Shown here: positions 8,056 to 17,411 of the stretch, piece after piece
Numbering within the stretch: position 1 is the stretch's first letter
Layout of the letters: every line of letters begins with the position of its first letter
From: Bacteriovoracaceae bacterium
Lineage (GTDB): Bacteria > Bdellovibrionota > Bacteriovoracia > Bacteriovoracales > Bacteriovoracaceae
Assembly: GCA_023954635.1 (NCBI GenBank)
Contig: JAGSHI010000016.1
Coordinates: forward strand, 1-42,330
Reading direction: 5' to 3'
Length of the DNA: 42,330 nt
The notes under the pieces: model-generated
What the model saw: only the letters and a program-made list of their open reading frames with translations
The model's database searches: none
Told to the model about the DNA's origin: nothing
Made by a program: the position numbers and the translations under genes

Positions 8056-8904
8056 ATGATCTCTAACAAAGCTATTGGAATTATTGGTGGAAGCGGGGTT
8101 TATAACCTGGATGGAATAGAAATTATCAAAGAACACGAAGTTGAAACTCCGTTTGGAGATCCTTCTGAAAATGTTATTGAAGCAAAACTCGAAGGAGTTA
8201 CATTTTACTTTATACCGCGTCACGGCAAAGACCATCGTTATTTGCCTCATGAGGTAAACTATCGGGCCAATATTTTTGCACTTAAGGAAATGGGAGTTAG
8301 GTACGTTATTTCAGTTTCGGCCGTAGGCTCTTTGAAAGAAGAACTTCCACCTACAACGGTCGTTCTTCCTGATCAATTTATAGATTGGACCAAAGGGCAA
8401 AGAGAGAGAACTTTCTTTGGAGATGGAATTGTCGCCCACGTCTCTACGGCCGAGCCGATTAATAAAACTCTTCAAGAAATGATTGAATTTGCTTGTAAGG
8501 AATCAAATGTAAAACACCAAAAAGATGGATCTTATGTTTGTATAGAAGGACCTCAGTTTTCAAGTAAGGCTGAGTCAGCGGTTTACCGTTCCTTTGGGGC
8601 AAGTGTAATCGGAATGACAAATGTTCCTGAGGCATACTTGGCAAAAGAGGCAGGAATGGCCTACGCAACCATGGCCATGGTAACTGACTATGACTGCTGG
8701 AAAGAAGAGCATTGTACAGTAGAAGAAATCATGAAAGTGATGAAAGAAAATAATGATAGTGCACAGAAGATTTTGAAGATCTTGTTACCTCAACTTGATC
8801 GAAACAGGTTTGATTTTGAACCTGAAAATAGTGTTGGTGTTATGACTCCGAAAGATAAATTGAACGGAAGACAACTAACAATTCTCGAAACACTCTTGAG
8901 TTAG
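8056..8904 (+). CDS. mtnP: S-methyl-5'-thioadenosine phosphorylase
   Basis: The enzyme cleaves methylthioadenosine with phosphate to adenine and methylthioribose-1-phosphate, salvaging methionine and purine. The 282-residue protein opens with IGIIGGSGVYNLDGIE and carries PRHGKDHRYLPHEVNYRAN, SVSAVGSL, CIEGPQFSSKAES and GMTNVPEAYLAKEAG, all hallmarks of the MTAP/PNP family. NVPEAYLA and VTDYDCW favour MTA over guanosine or inosine as substrate. AGGAG lies 8 nt before the ATG. rsmH begins 2 nt after its stop, so this gene heads the division cluster transcript, a place usually held by mraZ. Confidence 0.9.
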   Translation: MISNKAIGIIGGSGVYNLDGIEIIKEHEVETPFGDPSENVIEAKLEGVTFYFIPRHGKDHRYLPHEVNYRANIFALKEMGVRYVISVSAVGSLKEELPPTTVVLPDQFIDWTKGQRERTFFGDGIVAHVSTAEPINKTLQEMIEFACKESNVKHQKDGSYVCIEGPQFSSKAESAVYRSFGASVIGMTNVPEAYLAKEAGMAYATMAMVTDYDCWKEEHCTVEEIMKVMKENNDSAQKILKILLPQLDRNRFDFEPENSVGVMTPKDKLNGRQLTILETLLS

Positions 8905-8906
8905 TA

Positions 8907-9848
8907 TTGGAATATCTCCCGCACTACTCAGTTTTAAATAAAGAAGCCGTCGAGTTTATGGTTGAACACTACCAAAAGGGAGATTGGTTTTCTGATCTAA
9001 CTTTTGGGGCCGGTGGACATACTCTAAGGCTTTTAGATTTTGATAGCTGTTCCTCTGTCTTCTCCTTTGATCAAGACCCTGAAGCCTATGAAAACGGCTT
9101 AAAACTTTTAAAGGAAAGAAATTTAATTGATAGGGTTAAGTTTGCGAACACTAACTTTGTAAACTTCTCAGCTGCTGTTGAAAAAGAAATGGGTCCTGAC
9201 TTTCCCGGCTTCCGTGGCGTTATCATGGACCTCGGGGTTTCTAGTCATCACTTTGATAAATCTGAGCGTGGCTTTTCATTTCGCTTTGATGGACCCCTCG
9301 ATATGAGGATGGATACAGTAAACAACCCAAATACTGCAGAAATAATAGTCAATGAATACGATGAAGAGCAGCTTTACGAGATTATTAAGACATTTGGTGA
9401 AGAAAGATTCACGGGAAGAATAGTAAGAAATATTTTAGAGGCCAGGGATAAAGAGAGAATTTCTACCACTAAACAATTAGAGAATATAATTTTTCATGCC
9501 TATCCAAAAAATATGCGCCATTCCCATATCCACCCGGCGACAAGGACCTTTCAAGCATTAAGAATTGAAGTTAACAGAGAATTAGAGGTATTAACCGATG
9601 TTCTTTCTCAAATAATTGATAAGCTTTTACCTGGCGGAAGAATTGCTGCGATTTCCTTTCATAGTCTAGAGGATCGAATTGTAAAACATGCGTTCAAGGG
9701 CTTTGCAAAAGAAAGAGATGACTTACAAATTTTAACCAAAAAACCAATTATGGCGACTGAAGAAGAACTCAAAGAAAATTCAAGATCAAGAAGCGCTAAG
9801 ATGAGGATCTTACAAAGAAAATTGGATAAAACTGAGGAAAAAGGTTAA
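8907..9848 (+). CDS. rsmH: 16S rRNA (cytosine-1402-N4)-methyltransferase RsmH
   Basis: RsmH methylates N4 of C1402 in the decoding centre of 16S rRNA. The start is TTG at 8907 giving MEYLPHYSVLNKEAVEFM, the usual opening of the family. Motifs include the SAM-binding DLTFGAGGHT, MDLGVSSHHFD, GFSFRFDGPLDMRMD, HPATRTFQALRIEVNREL and ISFHSLEDRIVKHAF. Length (313 aa) is typical. It is normally the second gene of division clusters and is followed by ftsL here as expected. Confidence 0.96.
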   Translation: MEYLPHYSVLNKEAVEFMVEHYQKGDWFSDLTFGAGGHTLRLLDFDSCSSVFSFDQDPEAYENGLKLLKERNLIDRVKFANTNFVNFSAAVEKEMGPDFPGFRGVIMDLGVSSHHFDKSERGFSFRFDGPLDMRMDTVNNPNTAEIIVNEYDEEQLYEIIKTFGEERFTGRIVRNILEARDKERISTTKQLENIIFHAYPKNMRHSHIHPATRTFQALRIEVNRELEVLTDVLSQIIDKLLPGGRIAAISFHSLEDRIVKHAFKGFAKERDDLQILTKKPIMATEEELKENSRSRSAKMRILQRKLDKTEEKG

Positions 9849-9884
9849 AATTAAATATGTCCATCCAAATCAAGGAGTGATTTC

Positions 9885-10202
9885 ATGGCCACACGGATAA
9901 AAAGTGGAAGATGGCAGAAGTTTTCATCAAAAATTAAGAATGTTCTCTTCTCCAGCCAGGGCTTTCCCCTCTTTTTAGGTTTTACGTTGTTATCAGTTTT
10001 GTTTGTCATTTTCAGAATGAAAGGCGTTGAAATTGATTACAAGATATCTGGACTTGATAAAGACTTAGAAAAGGTCACATTAGAAAATAAAGAACTAAAG
10101 GCTAGAAGAGCTAGATTGCTATCAGTAAAAAAATTAAAATCGATGGCGAAAAAGTATAATCTTAGTCAGCCTAAACAGGGTCAAATACTTGTAATAAGAT
10201 GA
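9885..10202 (+). CDS. ftsL: Cell division protein FtsL
   Basis: The 105-residue protein has a short basic cytoplasmic segment, one membrane helix at about residues 27-46 (GFPLFLGFTLLSVLFVIF) and then a coiled-coil-prone periplasmic region (KDLEKVTLENKELKARRARL). That is the topology of FtsL, which with FtsB and FtsQ activates FtsW/FtsI at the septum. Sequence similarity in this family is low, so the call leans on topology, size and position between rsmH and ftsI. An AAGGAG site precedes the ATG. Its end overlaps ftsI by 4 nt (ATGA). Confidence 0.85.
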   Translation: MATRIKSGRWQKFSSKIKNVLFSSQGFPLFLGFTLLSVLFVIFRMKGVEIDYKISGLDKDLEKVTLENKELKARRARLLSVKKLKSMAKKYNLSQPKQGQILVIR

Positions 10203-12112
10203 ACGATAATCTCTTAAAGCGTTTTAAATTTACATTTCTGTTCTTTGCCATTGCTTTCACTATGGTGCTCGCAAAGGCTTTTAAAGTTCAAGTCATAGAC
10301 TCCAAAAAACTTATAGCAAAATCTAAGGGACAATTTTTTAGAGAAACGAAGGTATATCCTAAGAGGGGTAACATCTACGACAGAGGTGGGAATCCTTTGG
10401 CCCTTAATATTCAGACTTATTCAATTTTTACTATCCCAAAAAATTTAAAGGGAGATCTTACTATTTATAAAAAGTTAGAAGAGATTGTCCCTAGCCTTAC
10501 CTATAGCAAAATATTAAAGAAAACTCGTAAACGAAAAAAATTCACTTGGCTTGGTAGAAAAATAAAACTTGAGAAATCTCAAGTCGAAAGGATAAAAAAG
10601 CTTAAGGGTGTATACATTGAATCAGTTCCTCAAAGAATGTATCCCAATCACGAACTTCTATCTCAAACTTTAGGATTTGTAGGAGTAGATAACGTTGGAC
10701 TTTCCGGACTCGAATACCTTTTTGATAAAGAGCTAAAGGGTAAGCCCAGAATTTTAAAATACATTATTGATAACAAAGGAAGACCAGTAAAATATGAAAG
10801 TAAAAGTGCTGGTGGTGAGTCTCAAGATATTCATTTAACAATAGATAAAGATACCCAATATATAGCTGAAAAATACTTGAGAGAAGCAGTGATTAAGCAC
10901 AACGCTGATAGAGGTGGTATCGGGGTCATGGATACAGAGACCGGTGAGATTTTGGCTGTCGCGAACTACCCTACTTTCGATCCAAACGAACTAAAGAAAT
11001 CGTCAGCTAAGGCCAGAAAACTTTCATTTGTATCTGATCCAATAGAACCTGGTTCGACTTTAAAAATAGTGACTGCTGTAAGTGCTCTTGAAAATAAAAT
11101 CGCTCGTCCAGATACAAACTATTATTGTGAACAAGGACGATTAAAGGTTGAAGATCATATTATTAGTGAAGCAGAATCGAAGAAAAAATATGAATGGTTA
11201 AGCCTAAGAGAAATCATAAAATATTCGAGCAACGTTGGAACAACAAAAATTGCGTTTGATCTTACTTACCCTCGGTTAAGAGAAACGTTTAATAAGTTTA
11301 ATCTTGGAGAAAAAACAGGAATAGAACTTCCTGGTGAATCGAGAGGTATCTATACTTCTGATGAAAACGTCTCACCTTTAACTTTAAGCAATATGAGTTT
11401 TGGTCAAGGGATAGCGACAACCGGTATACAGATGCTTTCAATATATTCAACGATTGCCAACGGTGGAATTTATCGAAGACCCACGATTATAAAGGGTGGC
11501 AATATTGAAGACAGATCGAGCCGAATATTATCTGAAGAAATTGCGAAGGAAATGACAGATATCTTGGTAGAGGCCGTCGAAGACGGGACTGGTGGGAATG
11601 CTAGAATTACATACTTTAAAATTGCAGGGAAGACATCAACTGCACAAAGACCAGATAAGTCCGGTGGATACAGTGGATACACTCCTGGGTTTATCGGATA
11701 CCCTGCAACTGGAGACGATAAATTTGTTATTTATGTCTATATTGAAAATCCCAAAACGAAAATTTATTACGGGAACAGTGTCGCTGCCCCAGTATTCAAA
11801 AAAGTTGCCCAACACATACTCTATAAGAGAAAAGAAGTATCTGGACTGGCCATAGATGATGAAAAAATTGATAACCGTGCCATTGATACTGTAAAAATTA
11901 AGCAAAGCTCAACTAGAATAAGTGGCTCTGGAAAAATTCCAAATCTTGTTGGGCTAGATAAAATGTCTGCTCTAAAATTTGGTATCAAACTTGGGCTTAA
12001 GTTCAAACACCAAGGAATAGGTATCGTATCTAAGCAGCTTCCTGAAGCAGGTAGCCCATTGAGTAAAGACACAGTTGTTGAGCTTTTCTATACTGCTCCT
12101 AAGTATGACTAA
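10199..12112 (+). CDS. ftsI: Septal peptidoglycan transpeptidase FtsI (PBP3) with PASTA domain
   Basis: Class B penicillin-binding protein that cross-links septal peptidoglycan with FtsW. One N-terminal membrane helix (about residues 9-28) is followed by the pedestal domain (RGNIYDRGGNPLA) and the transpeptidase domain with STLK (Ser286, Lys289), SSN (343-345) and the third motif KTS (478-480) in place of the usual KTG. A C-terminal PASTA-like domain (about 570-637, beginning IPNLVGLDKMSALKF) is present, as in SpoVD/PBP2x and unlike E. coli FtsI. Start codon overlaps ftsL; murE overlaps the end by 8 nt. Confidence 0.93.
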   Translation: MNDNLLKRFKFTFLFFAIAFTMVLAKAFKVQVIDSKKLIAKSKGQFFRETKVYPKRGNIYDRGGNPLALNIQTYSIFTIPKNLKGDLTIYKKLEEIVPSLTYSKILKKTRKRKKFTWLGRKIKLEKSQVERIKKLKGVYIESVPQRMYPNHELLSQTLGFVGVDNVGLSGLEYLFDKELKGKPRILKYIIDNKGRPVKYESKSAGGESQDIHLTIDKDTQYIAEKYLREAVIKHNADRGGIGVMDTETGEILAVANYPTFDPNELKKSSAKARKLSFVSDPIEPGSTLKIVTAVSALENKIARPDTNYYCEQGRLKVEDHIISEAESKKKYEWLSLREIIKYSSNVGTTKIAFDLTYPRLRETFNKFNLGEKTGIELPGESRGIYTSDENVSPLTLSNMSFGQGIATTGIQMLSIYSTIANGGIYRRPTIIKGGNIEDRSSRILSEEIAKEMTDILVEAVEDGTGGNARITYFKIAGKTSTAQRPDKSGGYSGYTPGFIGYPATGDDKFVIYVYIENPKTKIYYGNSVAAPVFKKVAQHILYKRKEVSGLAIDDEKIDNRAIDTVKIKQSSTRISGSGKIPNLVGLDKMSALKFGIKLGLKFKHQGIGIVSKQLPEAGSPLSKDTVVELFYTAPKYD

Positions 12113-13478
12113 GAAAACAATCCAATCTATTCTTAAACCTTTTCTAAAAAATGACCTCAAAATTGATTGGGATGTACTAGATACTTTAACAACCAACCTT
12201 CAAGGTGCGAGTAAAAATCAAATTGTTTTTTATCGAATTGGAAACGATAAAGCTGAGCTTAAGTTTAAGGAGCGTTTAGCAGACTCAACTCCTGGTCTAC
12301 TCATAATGACTGGGGTTGAATGCAAAGATATTACTAACTCAATCCATGTTAATGAACAGGACTTTGAAGGAGTTCAAAAATCATTATCGAACTTACTCTA
12401 CCCTCTTTCTGATGACTTAAAAATTGTTGGTGTTACTGGAACAAATGGAAAGACAAGTGTCGTTCATATCTCGAGAGAAATTGCAGCTGCTTCTGGAAAA
12501 AAGTCTGCGAGCATCGGAACACTTGGAATCATCGACTCTGAGGATGGCCTCCTGATGGATCTTGGGTCTACATCGCCTAGTTATGTAGATCTAAGAAGAG
12601 TACTTAACACCCTTGAAAAAAAAGACATTGAAGTTGTTTTTATCGAAATAAGTAGTCATGCCCTAGAGCAAAAACGCTTCGGAGATGGTGAAATAAAGTT
12701 AGATGCAGCTGGATGGACGAACTTTACACAGGATCATCTAGACTATCATGGTGATATGGAGTCTTATTTTGAGGCCAAGTCAAAAATATTGAATCTCTTA
12801 GCTAAAGATGGAAAACTTTTTATACATTCAGAAAATGTAGATCTAAATAATAAACTTAAAAAGAACAAGAATGTTGAGAGCATAGTGGCCTCTCTTGAAA
12901 AAAGTCTACCGACAGGGTTTAAAAGCGGATTTCAAAAATTAAACCTTGAAATGTCCCTCTCATTACTAAATAAAGTCTTTCCGAGTTTGGATTTACAGTT
13001 TGATAAAGTTTCAGCTCCAGTTGGAAGATTCTCTGTATTAAAGTTTAAACAGATTACGGTTGTTATCGATTACGCACACACTCCTGATGCTCTGGAAAAT
13101 GTTTGTAAAGAGATCGTTGAAGAGTACTCTGGGCGATTCACTGTTGTGATGGGATGCGGAGGAGATAGGGATGCTAAAAAAAGACCTTTAATGGGTAAGA
13201 TTGCAAATAAGTATGCTGATCATGTGATTATTACGAATGATAATCCAAGAACAGAATCTTCAGAAAAAATTGCATCAGAAATTAAAAGTGGAATTAGCGG
13301 AAATGTTGAAATTATTCTCGATCGAAAAGAGGCCATTCTTTCAGGGTTAAAAAACGAGAGTAAAGTCGTCCTTATCGCAGGAAAAGGACATGAAACTTAC
13401 CAAGAAACCAATGGTGTGAAAAAACCCTTTAGTGATTTTCAAGTAGTTAATGATTATATGGATGGTCATGATGATTAA
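12105..13478 (+). CDS. murE: UDP-MurNAc-L-Ala-D-Glu:meso-diaminopimelate ligase MurE
   Basis: MurE adds the third stem-peptide residue. The P-loop GVTGTNGKTS, the metal-site motif QDHLDYHG and the carbamylated-lysine segment YFEAKSKI are all canonical. ITNDNPRTE contains the DNPR signature for meso-DAP rather than lysine. The ATG at 12105 (MTKKTIQSILKP) overlaps the ftsI stop by 8 nt; a TTG at 12075 in the same frame would force a larger overlap. At about 457 residues it is a little short because the N-terminal domain is compact. murF overlaps its end. Confidence 0.95.
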   Translation: MTKKTIQSILKPFLKNDLKIDWDVLDTLTTNLQGASKNQIVFYRIGNDKAELKFKERLADSTPGLLIMTGVECKDITNSIHVNEQDFEGVQKSLSNLLYPLSDDLKIVGVTGTNGKTSVVHISREIAAASGKKSASIGTLGIIDSEDGLLMDLGSTSPSYVDLRRVLNTLEKKDIEVVFIEISSHALEQKRFGDGEIKLDAAGWTNFTQDHLDYHGDMESYFEAKSKILNLLAKDGKLFIHSENVDLNNKLKKNKNVESIVASLEKSLPTGFKSGFQKLNLEMSLSLLNKVFPSLDLQFDKVSAPVGRFSVLKFKQITVVIDYAHTPDALENVCKEIVEEYSGRFTVVMGCGGDRDAKKRPLMGKIANKYADHVIITNDNPRTESSEKIASEIKSGISGNVEIILDRKEAILSGLKNESKVVLIAGKGHETYQETNGVKKPFSDFQVVNDYMDGHDD

Positions 13479-14850
13479 TACGAACTTACTTTTAAAGTCA
13501 GAAAGCCTTGTTAAAATTTATGGTGAATTAAAAACACATGATTATGAATTATGTACTGATTCTAGAAAGTATAAAAAGGGACAGTTGTTCTATGCAATTA
13601 AAGGTGAATTTTTTGATGGGTTCGACTTTGTTGAAAATATTTTAGAAATTGGCTGCCCTGTGGTTGTTTTCGAATCTAATCCAAAAAATATTGAAAAATT
13701 AAAATCGCTTTCTAAAAAAGAAACCGTTTTCATTGAGGTAAAGAATACGATTAATTACTTGCAGGATATATCAATAGCAAGAAGAGAAGAGTTTCAAAAA
13801 GCTGGTGGCGTCATCATTGGCATTACAGGCTCAAATGGGAAAACAACTCATAAAGAAATGTTGGGGAGTCTGCTTAAAGAGGTTTTTGGCAATAAGGTAT
13901 TGCTTACACAGGGTAATCTCAATAACCATATAGGCGTTCCTCTAACGCTACTTTCTCTAGAAAAAGAACATGAAATTTGTGTCGTAGAGATGGGAACGAA
14001 TCATCCTGGAGAAATAAAAGTTCTGTGCGATCTTGCAGATCCTGAGCATGGCCTCATTACAAATATTGGAGCCTCACACTTAGAATTCTTTAAATCTGAA
14101 AAAAATGTTTATATAGAGAAAAGGGTATTGTTTGATCATGTAGAGAAAAAAAACAAAGGTCATTTCGTTGTTCCAGCAGATGATCAATTTCTCTCAAGCC
14201 TAAGTGGGAAAACACTCTGCTCATTTAAAAATCATGATAGAGAAAACGGCTTTATAAAAACAAACTCTCAGGTTGAGATTTTTTTGAATAAAGAGAAGTT
14301 TTCATTTCAAAATGAAAATCTTGGTGGCGATTACAATTATAGCAATATGGTAAGTTGCTTATTGCTCAGTTCCCTCATTTATCCAGAACATAGAGAATCA
14401 TTTTTAAAGGCGGCTTCGTCTTATACGGCTCCTGAAATGAATAGGGCCAACTGGATTTCAAAAAATAAGACCAAAGTTTTTATGGATGCCTATAATGCGA
14501 ACCCATCATCAATGATGGCAGCACTAGATTATTTTAAAAGCTATATTAATGAAAATAACTTAGATGTTGGCACAGTTGGTTTGATTCTTGGCGATATGAA
14601 TGAACTTGGAGAGGAGTCTGCTCGTTATCACCATGAAATTGGTCATTGGCTTCATGAAAACGGGTTTAAAAAAGTTTCATTTATAGGAAAGTTCTCTACT
14701 GATTATTCGTCTGGATTCCTGGGGGGAGATTGCTTTGAAAACGTGGAAAGCTTTAAAGCTTCGCCTCCAAAAAACCTATTAACTTCAGCTTATCTTTTTT
14801 TAAAAGGTTCTCGTTCTTTACAACTAGAGTCATTGCTAGATATATTTTAA
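13468..14850 (+). CDS. murF: UDP-MurNAc-tripeptide:D-Ala-D-Ala ligase MurF
   Basis: MurF adds D-alanyl-D-alanine to complete the UDP-MurNAc pentapeptide. The P-loop IGITGSNGKTTHKEM, GNLNNHIGVPLTLL, VVEMGTNHPGEI, TNIGASHLEF and DAYNANPSSMMAAL are family signatures. Two adjacent ATG codons (13468 and 13471) follow a GGATGG site; the first was chosen. The upstream murE reading frame continues to 13478, so the genes overlap by 11 nt and are likely coupled. No ddl gene, which would supply its substrate, is in the window. Confidence 0.94.
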   Translation: MMINTNLLLKSESLVKIYGELKTHDYELCTDSRKYKKGQLFYAIKGEFFDGFDFVENILEIGCPVVVFESNPKNIEKLKSLSKKETVFIEVKNTINYLQDISIARREEFQKAGGVIIGITGSNGKTTHKEMLGSLLKEVFGNKVLLTQGNLNNHIGVPLTLLSLEKEHEICVVEMGTNHPGEIKVLCDLADPEHGLITNIGASHLEFFKSEKNVYIEKRVLFDHVEKKNKGHFVVPADDQFLSSLSGKTLCSFKNHDRENGFIKTNSQVEIFLNKEKFSFQNENLGGDYNYSNMVSCLLLSSLIYPEHRESFLKAASSYTAPEMNRANWISKNKTKVFMDAYNANPSSMMAALDYFKSYINENNLDVGTVGLILGDMNELGEESARYHHEIGHWLHENGFKKVSFIGKFSTDYSSGFLGGDCFENVESFKASPPKNLLTSAYLFLKGSRSLQLESLLDIF

Positions 14851-14893
14851 CTTTATCTGAGTGATCAAATCAAAAATACCCAAGGAACGGTTC

Positions 14894-15970
14894 ATGTTTT
14901 ATCACCTCCTCTACCCGTTAAGTCAGGATTACGGTGCCCTTAATATTTTTAGGTATATTACCTTTCGGTCTTCTGTATCATTTTTAATTGCTACTCTCGT
15001 TTCTATTTGGTGGGGAAAATATTTTATTCTCTTCATGAAAAGAAAACAGTTTGGGCAAGTTGTTAGAGATGACGGACCAGAATCTCACTTAAAAAAGGCC
15101 GGAACGCCTACTATGGGTGGACTTTTCATCCTTGGGTCAATTTTGGTGGCGCTACTAATCAGCGGAAACTTTTTTTCCATCCCTCTTTTAATAACAATCG
15201 GCGTCACCTTTAGCTTTTTTCTTCTAGGCTTCCTCGATGATTACTTAAAAGTCTTGAAGAAAAATACTGATGGGATTTCAGCTAAAGGAAAACTTCTTTG
15301 GCAGTTCTCAACCGCTATCGGCGCATCACTTTTGATGACTCACTACGATATAGTAGACACATTTTTATACTTACCTTTCATGAAAGGCCCAGTGATTGAT
15401 CTTGGCGGCTTTTATCATCTCTTTGTGGCCATTGTAATTGTTGGATCGAGCAACGCAGTTAATCTCACGGATGGTTTAGATGGCCTGGCCATCGGTCCAA
15501 TTATAACAAGTGCCGCATCGCTCGGGATTATGACATATGTTGCAGGGCATAGAGAAATTTCTGGCTATCTCTTTATTCCATATATCGAAAGCGCAGGGGA
15601 GCTCACAATATTTGCTGCGGCCATAATAGGTGCAGGGGTAGGCTTTTTGTGGTACAACTCGTATCCGGCTCAGATATTTATGGGTGATGTAGGTTCCCTC
15701 TCTTTGGGGGGTACACTTGGTACTATAGCTGTTTTAACAAAAAACGAAGTTCTTTTTGTCATTATAGGCGGCATATTTGTTACGGAAGCTGTTTCAGTTA
15801 TCCTGCAAGTTGTTTCATATAAAACGAGAAAGAAGCGCGTTTTTAAAATGGCCCCAATTCATCACCACTTTGAGCTCATGGGATGGCCAGAACCGAAAGT
15901 GATCGTAAGATTTTGGATCATAAGTATTTTTCTAGCCATTTTCGCTATAGCTACATTAAAGATGCGTTAG
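14894..15970 (+). CDS. mraY: Phospho-MurNAc-pentapeptide transferase MraY
   Basis: This integral membrane enzyme moves phospho-MurNAc-pentapeptide onto undecaprenyl phosphate, making lipid I. The ATG at 14894 has AAGGAA 7 nt upstream and gives the usual MFYHLLYPLSQDYGALNIFRYITFR opening; a GTG at 14861 is less likely. Conserved loops DDGPESHLKKAGTPTMGG, NAVNLTDGLDGLA, FMGDVGSLSLGG and PIHHHFE are present, with about ten hydrophobic helices. Length 358 aa is typical. Confidence 0.96.
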   Translation: MFYHLLYPLSQDYGALNIFRYITFRSSVSFLIATLVSIWWGKYFILFMKRKQFGQVVRDDGPESHLKKAGTPTMGGLFILGSILVALLISGNFFSIPLLITIGVTFSFFLLGFLDDYLKVLKKNTDGISAKGKLLWQFSTAIGASLLMTHYDIVDTFLYLPFMKGPVIDLGGFYHLFVAIVIVGSSNAVNLTDGLDGLAIGPIITSAASLGIMTYVAGHREISGYLFIPYIESAGELTIFAAAIIGAGVGFLWYNSYPAQIFMGDVGSLSLGGTLGTIAVLTKNEVLFVIIGGIFVTEAVSVILQVVSYKTRKKRVFKMAPIHHHFELMGWPEPKVIVRFWIISIFLAIFAIATLKMR

Positions 15971-15982
15971 GAGTAGTCGTTG

Positions 15983-17365
15983 ATGGAAAGGTTTAAGAAC
16001 AAAAAAATTCTCATTGTTGGTGTTGGAAGAACTGGGTTTAAACTCATCAACTTTTTCAATCAACTAGAATGTCACATCAGAGTTACCGACATAAAGCCTA
16101 TCTTTGATTTAAATAAGGCCGTTAAAAAACTTAAAAAAATTAAACCAGCTCTTGAGATGTCTTTTGGTGAACACCGTGAAGAAGATTTCCTAGATGCTGA
16201 TGTTGTTGTTTATTCAAGCTCAGTTAATCCAGACATGGCTCAACTTGAGCTGGCGAGATCAAACGGTAAAGAAGTTTATTCTGAATTTGCCTTAGCCAAC
16301 CTCCTTTGTCGAAAGCCGATCATAGCTGTCTGTGGGTCTTTTGGTAGAACAACAGTGGCGCACATGATTGGGTTTACATTAAAACTTGATGGTAAAAATG
16401 TATTTGTAGGTGGAACAAGCGAAACTCCATTTATTGAATATGCCATGCTTCAAAATAAAGACGAAGTTGACTATGTTGTCGTTGAAGTTTCTGCTTCACA
16501 AATGAGAGCGGTTCAAAACTTTCATCCAAAGCTTGTTGTCTTTACAAATATCAGTGAGAAGTACTCTGATAGCCACTTCAAGTCTGTTGGCGAGTATATT
16601 GAAACAAAACTAAGCATTATTAAGACTCTTTCTCCTGACGATACTCTCGTTGTAAGTTTTGATTCGTTAGCAAATAATACATTTTTTAGAAATGCTAACT
16701 GCCAAACATATTGGTACTCAAGAAAGAGCTTCATGAGCATGGGTGTAATGAATGAGATTCAAGGAACACATTTCCATGACAGAAGAATTCACAGTAACAT
16801 CAATTATCACTCTGAATTCAAAGTAAACAAAATGAGAATTATCGGTCAAAGTAACAGGGAAAATCTTCTTGCTGCTACGACTGCTTGTAAGGCCCTTGAG
16901 GTCTCTGATAGCGCCATTCAGACTTGTATTGAAAAGTTTCCAGGAATTCCACATAGACTTGAATTTCTTATGGAAAAAAATGGTGTCTGTTTTTACAATG
17001 ATTCAAAAGCAGAAACTATGGATCAAATGATTAGTAGTATTAAAAGTTTTAAAAACCCACCAATTCTAATTGCTGGTGGTAAAGATATTGAAGAAGTTGA
17101 ATACGAACCATATACAGATGAAATTATCAGACACGCTCGTGTTTTAGTTTTGGTTGGTGAATCTAAAGAAAGAATGAACAGGGCCCTAGGCGACCATGAT
17201 CAAACTTTTATTGTTGGTTCATTTGAAGAGTCTGTACTTCTTGCTTATCAAAAATCAAGAACGGGAGATACAATCCTTCTTTCACCAGGAAATCCAAGTT
17301 CTGACTTCTTTAGAGATTTTGAAGAAAGAGGAAACTACTTCAAGAAGTTAGTCTACCAACTATAG
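15983..17365 (+). CDS. murD: MurD-family UDP-MurNAc-L-Ala:D-Glu ligase with an altered ATP/metal site
   Basis: Placement between mraY and ftsW and the motifs TDIKP, PHRLEF, FYNDSKAET, AGGKD and LLSPGNPSSDFFRDFEERG identify MurD. The nucleotide site is unusual. The P-loop reads GSFGRTT (residues 118-124), with Arg122 in place of the invariant lysine and Phe for Asn. The metal-site motif usually written DHxD is KYSD (193-196), with Tyr194 in place of the histidine. The usual GNIG is GTSE at Thr145. The carbamylated lysine (Lys209) and EVSASQ glutamate are kept. The frame is intact at 460 aa. AGGAG lies 9 nt before the ATG at 15983; a TTG directly before it is the only alternative. Confidence 0.82.
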   Translation: MERFKNKKILIVGVGRTGFKLINFFNQLECHIRVTDIKPIFDLNKAVKKLKKIKPALEMSFGEHREEDFLDADVVVYSSSVNPDMAQLELARSNGKEVYSEFALANLLCRKPIIAVCGSFGRTTVAHMIGFTLKLDGKNVFVGGTSETPFIEYAMLQNKDEVDYVVVEVSASQMRAVQNFHPKLVVFTNISEKYSDSHFKSVGEYIETKLSIIKTLSPDDTLVVSFDSLANNTFFRNANCQTYWYSRKSFMSMGVMNEIQGTHFHDRRIHSNINYHSEFKVNKMRIIGQSNRENLLAATTACKALEVSDSAIQTCIEKFPGIPHRLEFLMEKNGVCFYNDSKAETMDQMISSIKSFKNPPILIAGGKDIEEVEYEPYTDEIIRHARVLVLVGESKERMNRALGDHDQTFIVGSFEESVLLAYQKSRTGDTILLSPGNPSSDFFRDFEERGNYFKKLVYQL

Positions 17366-17377
17366 TTTCGACCAAAG

Positions 17378-17405
17378 TTGTAAAGTATTCGATTTCTGGT
17401 AGAAT
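17378..17405 (+). promoter_or_regulatory. Possible promoter ahead of ftsW
   Basis: TTGTAA (17378-17383) and TAGAAT (17400-17405) are 16 bp apart in the only gap between murD and ftsW. The predicted transcription start would fall at or next to the ftsW ATG at 17412, so the transcript would have essentially no leader. The region has no convincing Shine-Dalgarno. Weak evidence; AT-rich DNA gives such matches by chance. Confidence 0.3.
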
Positions 17406-17411
17406 TTATCT

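Noticed and set aside
12075-12104. Upstream TTG start for murE
   Set aside because: It would extend the overlap with ftsI to 38 nt and adds residues without family similarity; the ATG at 12105 is better.
14922-14943. A 22-base stretch in mraY nearly identical (20 of 22) to bases 31816-31837 in the flagellin 2 leader
   Set aside because: The mraY copy encodes the conserved SQDYGALN segment, and one such pair is close to chance expectation in 42 kb.
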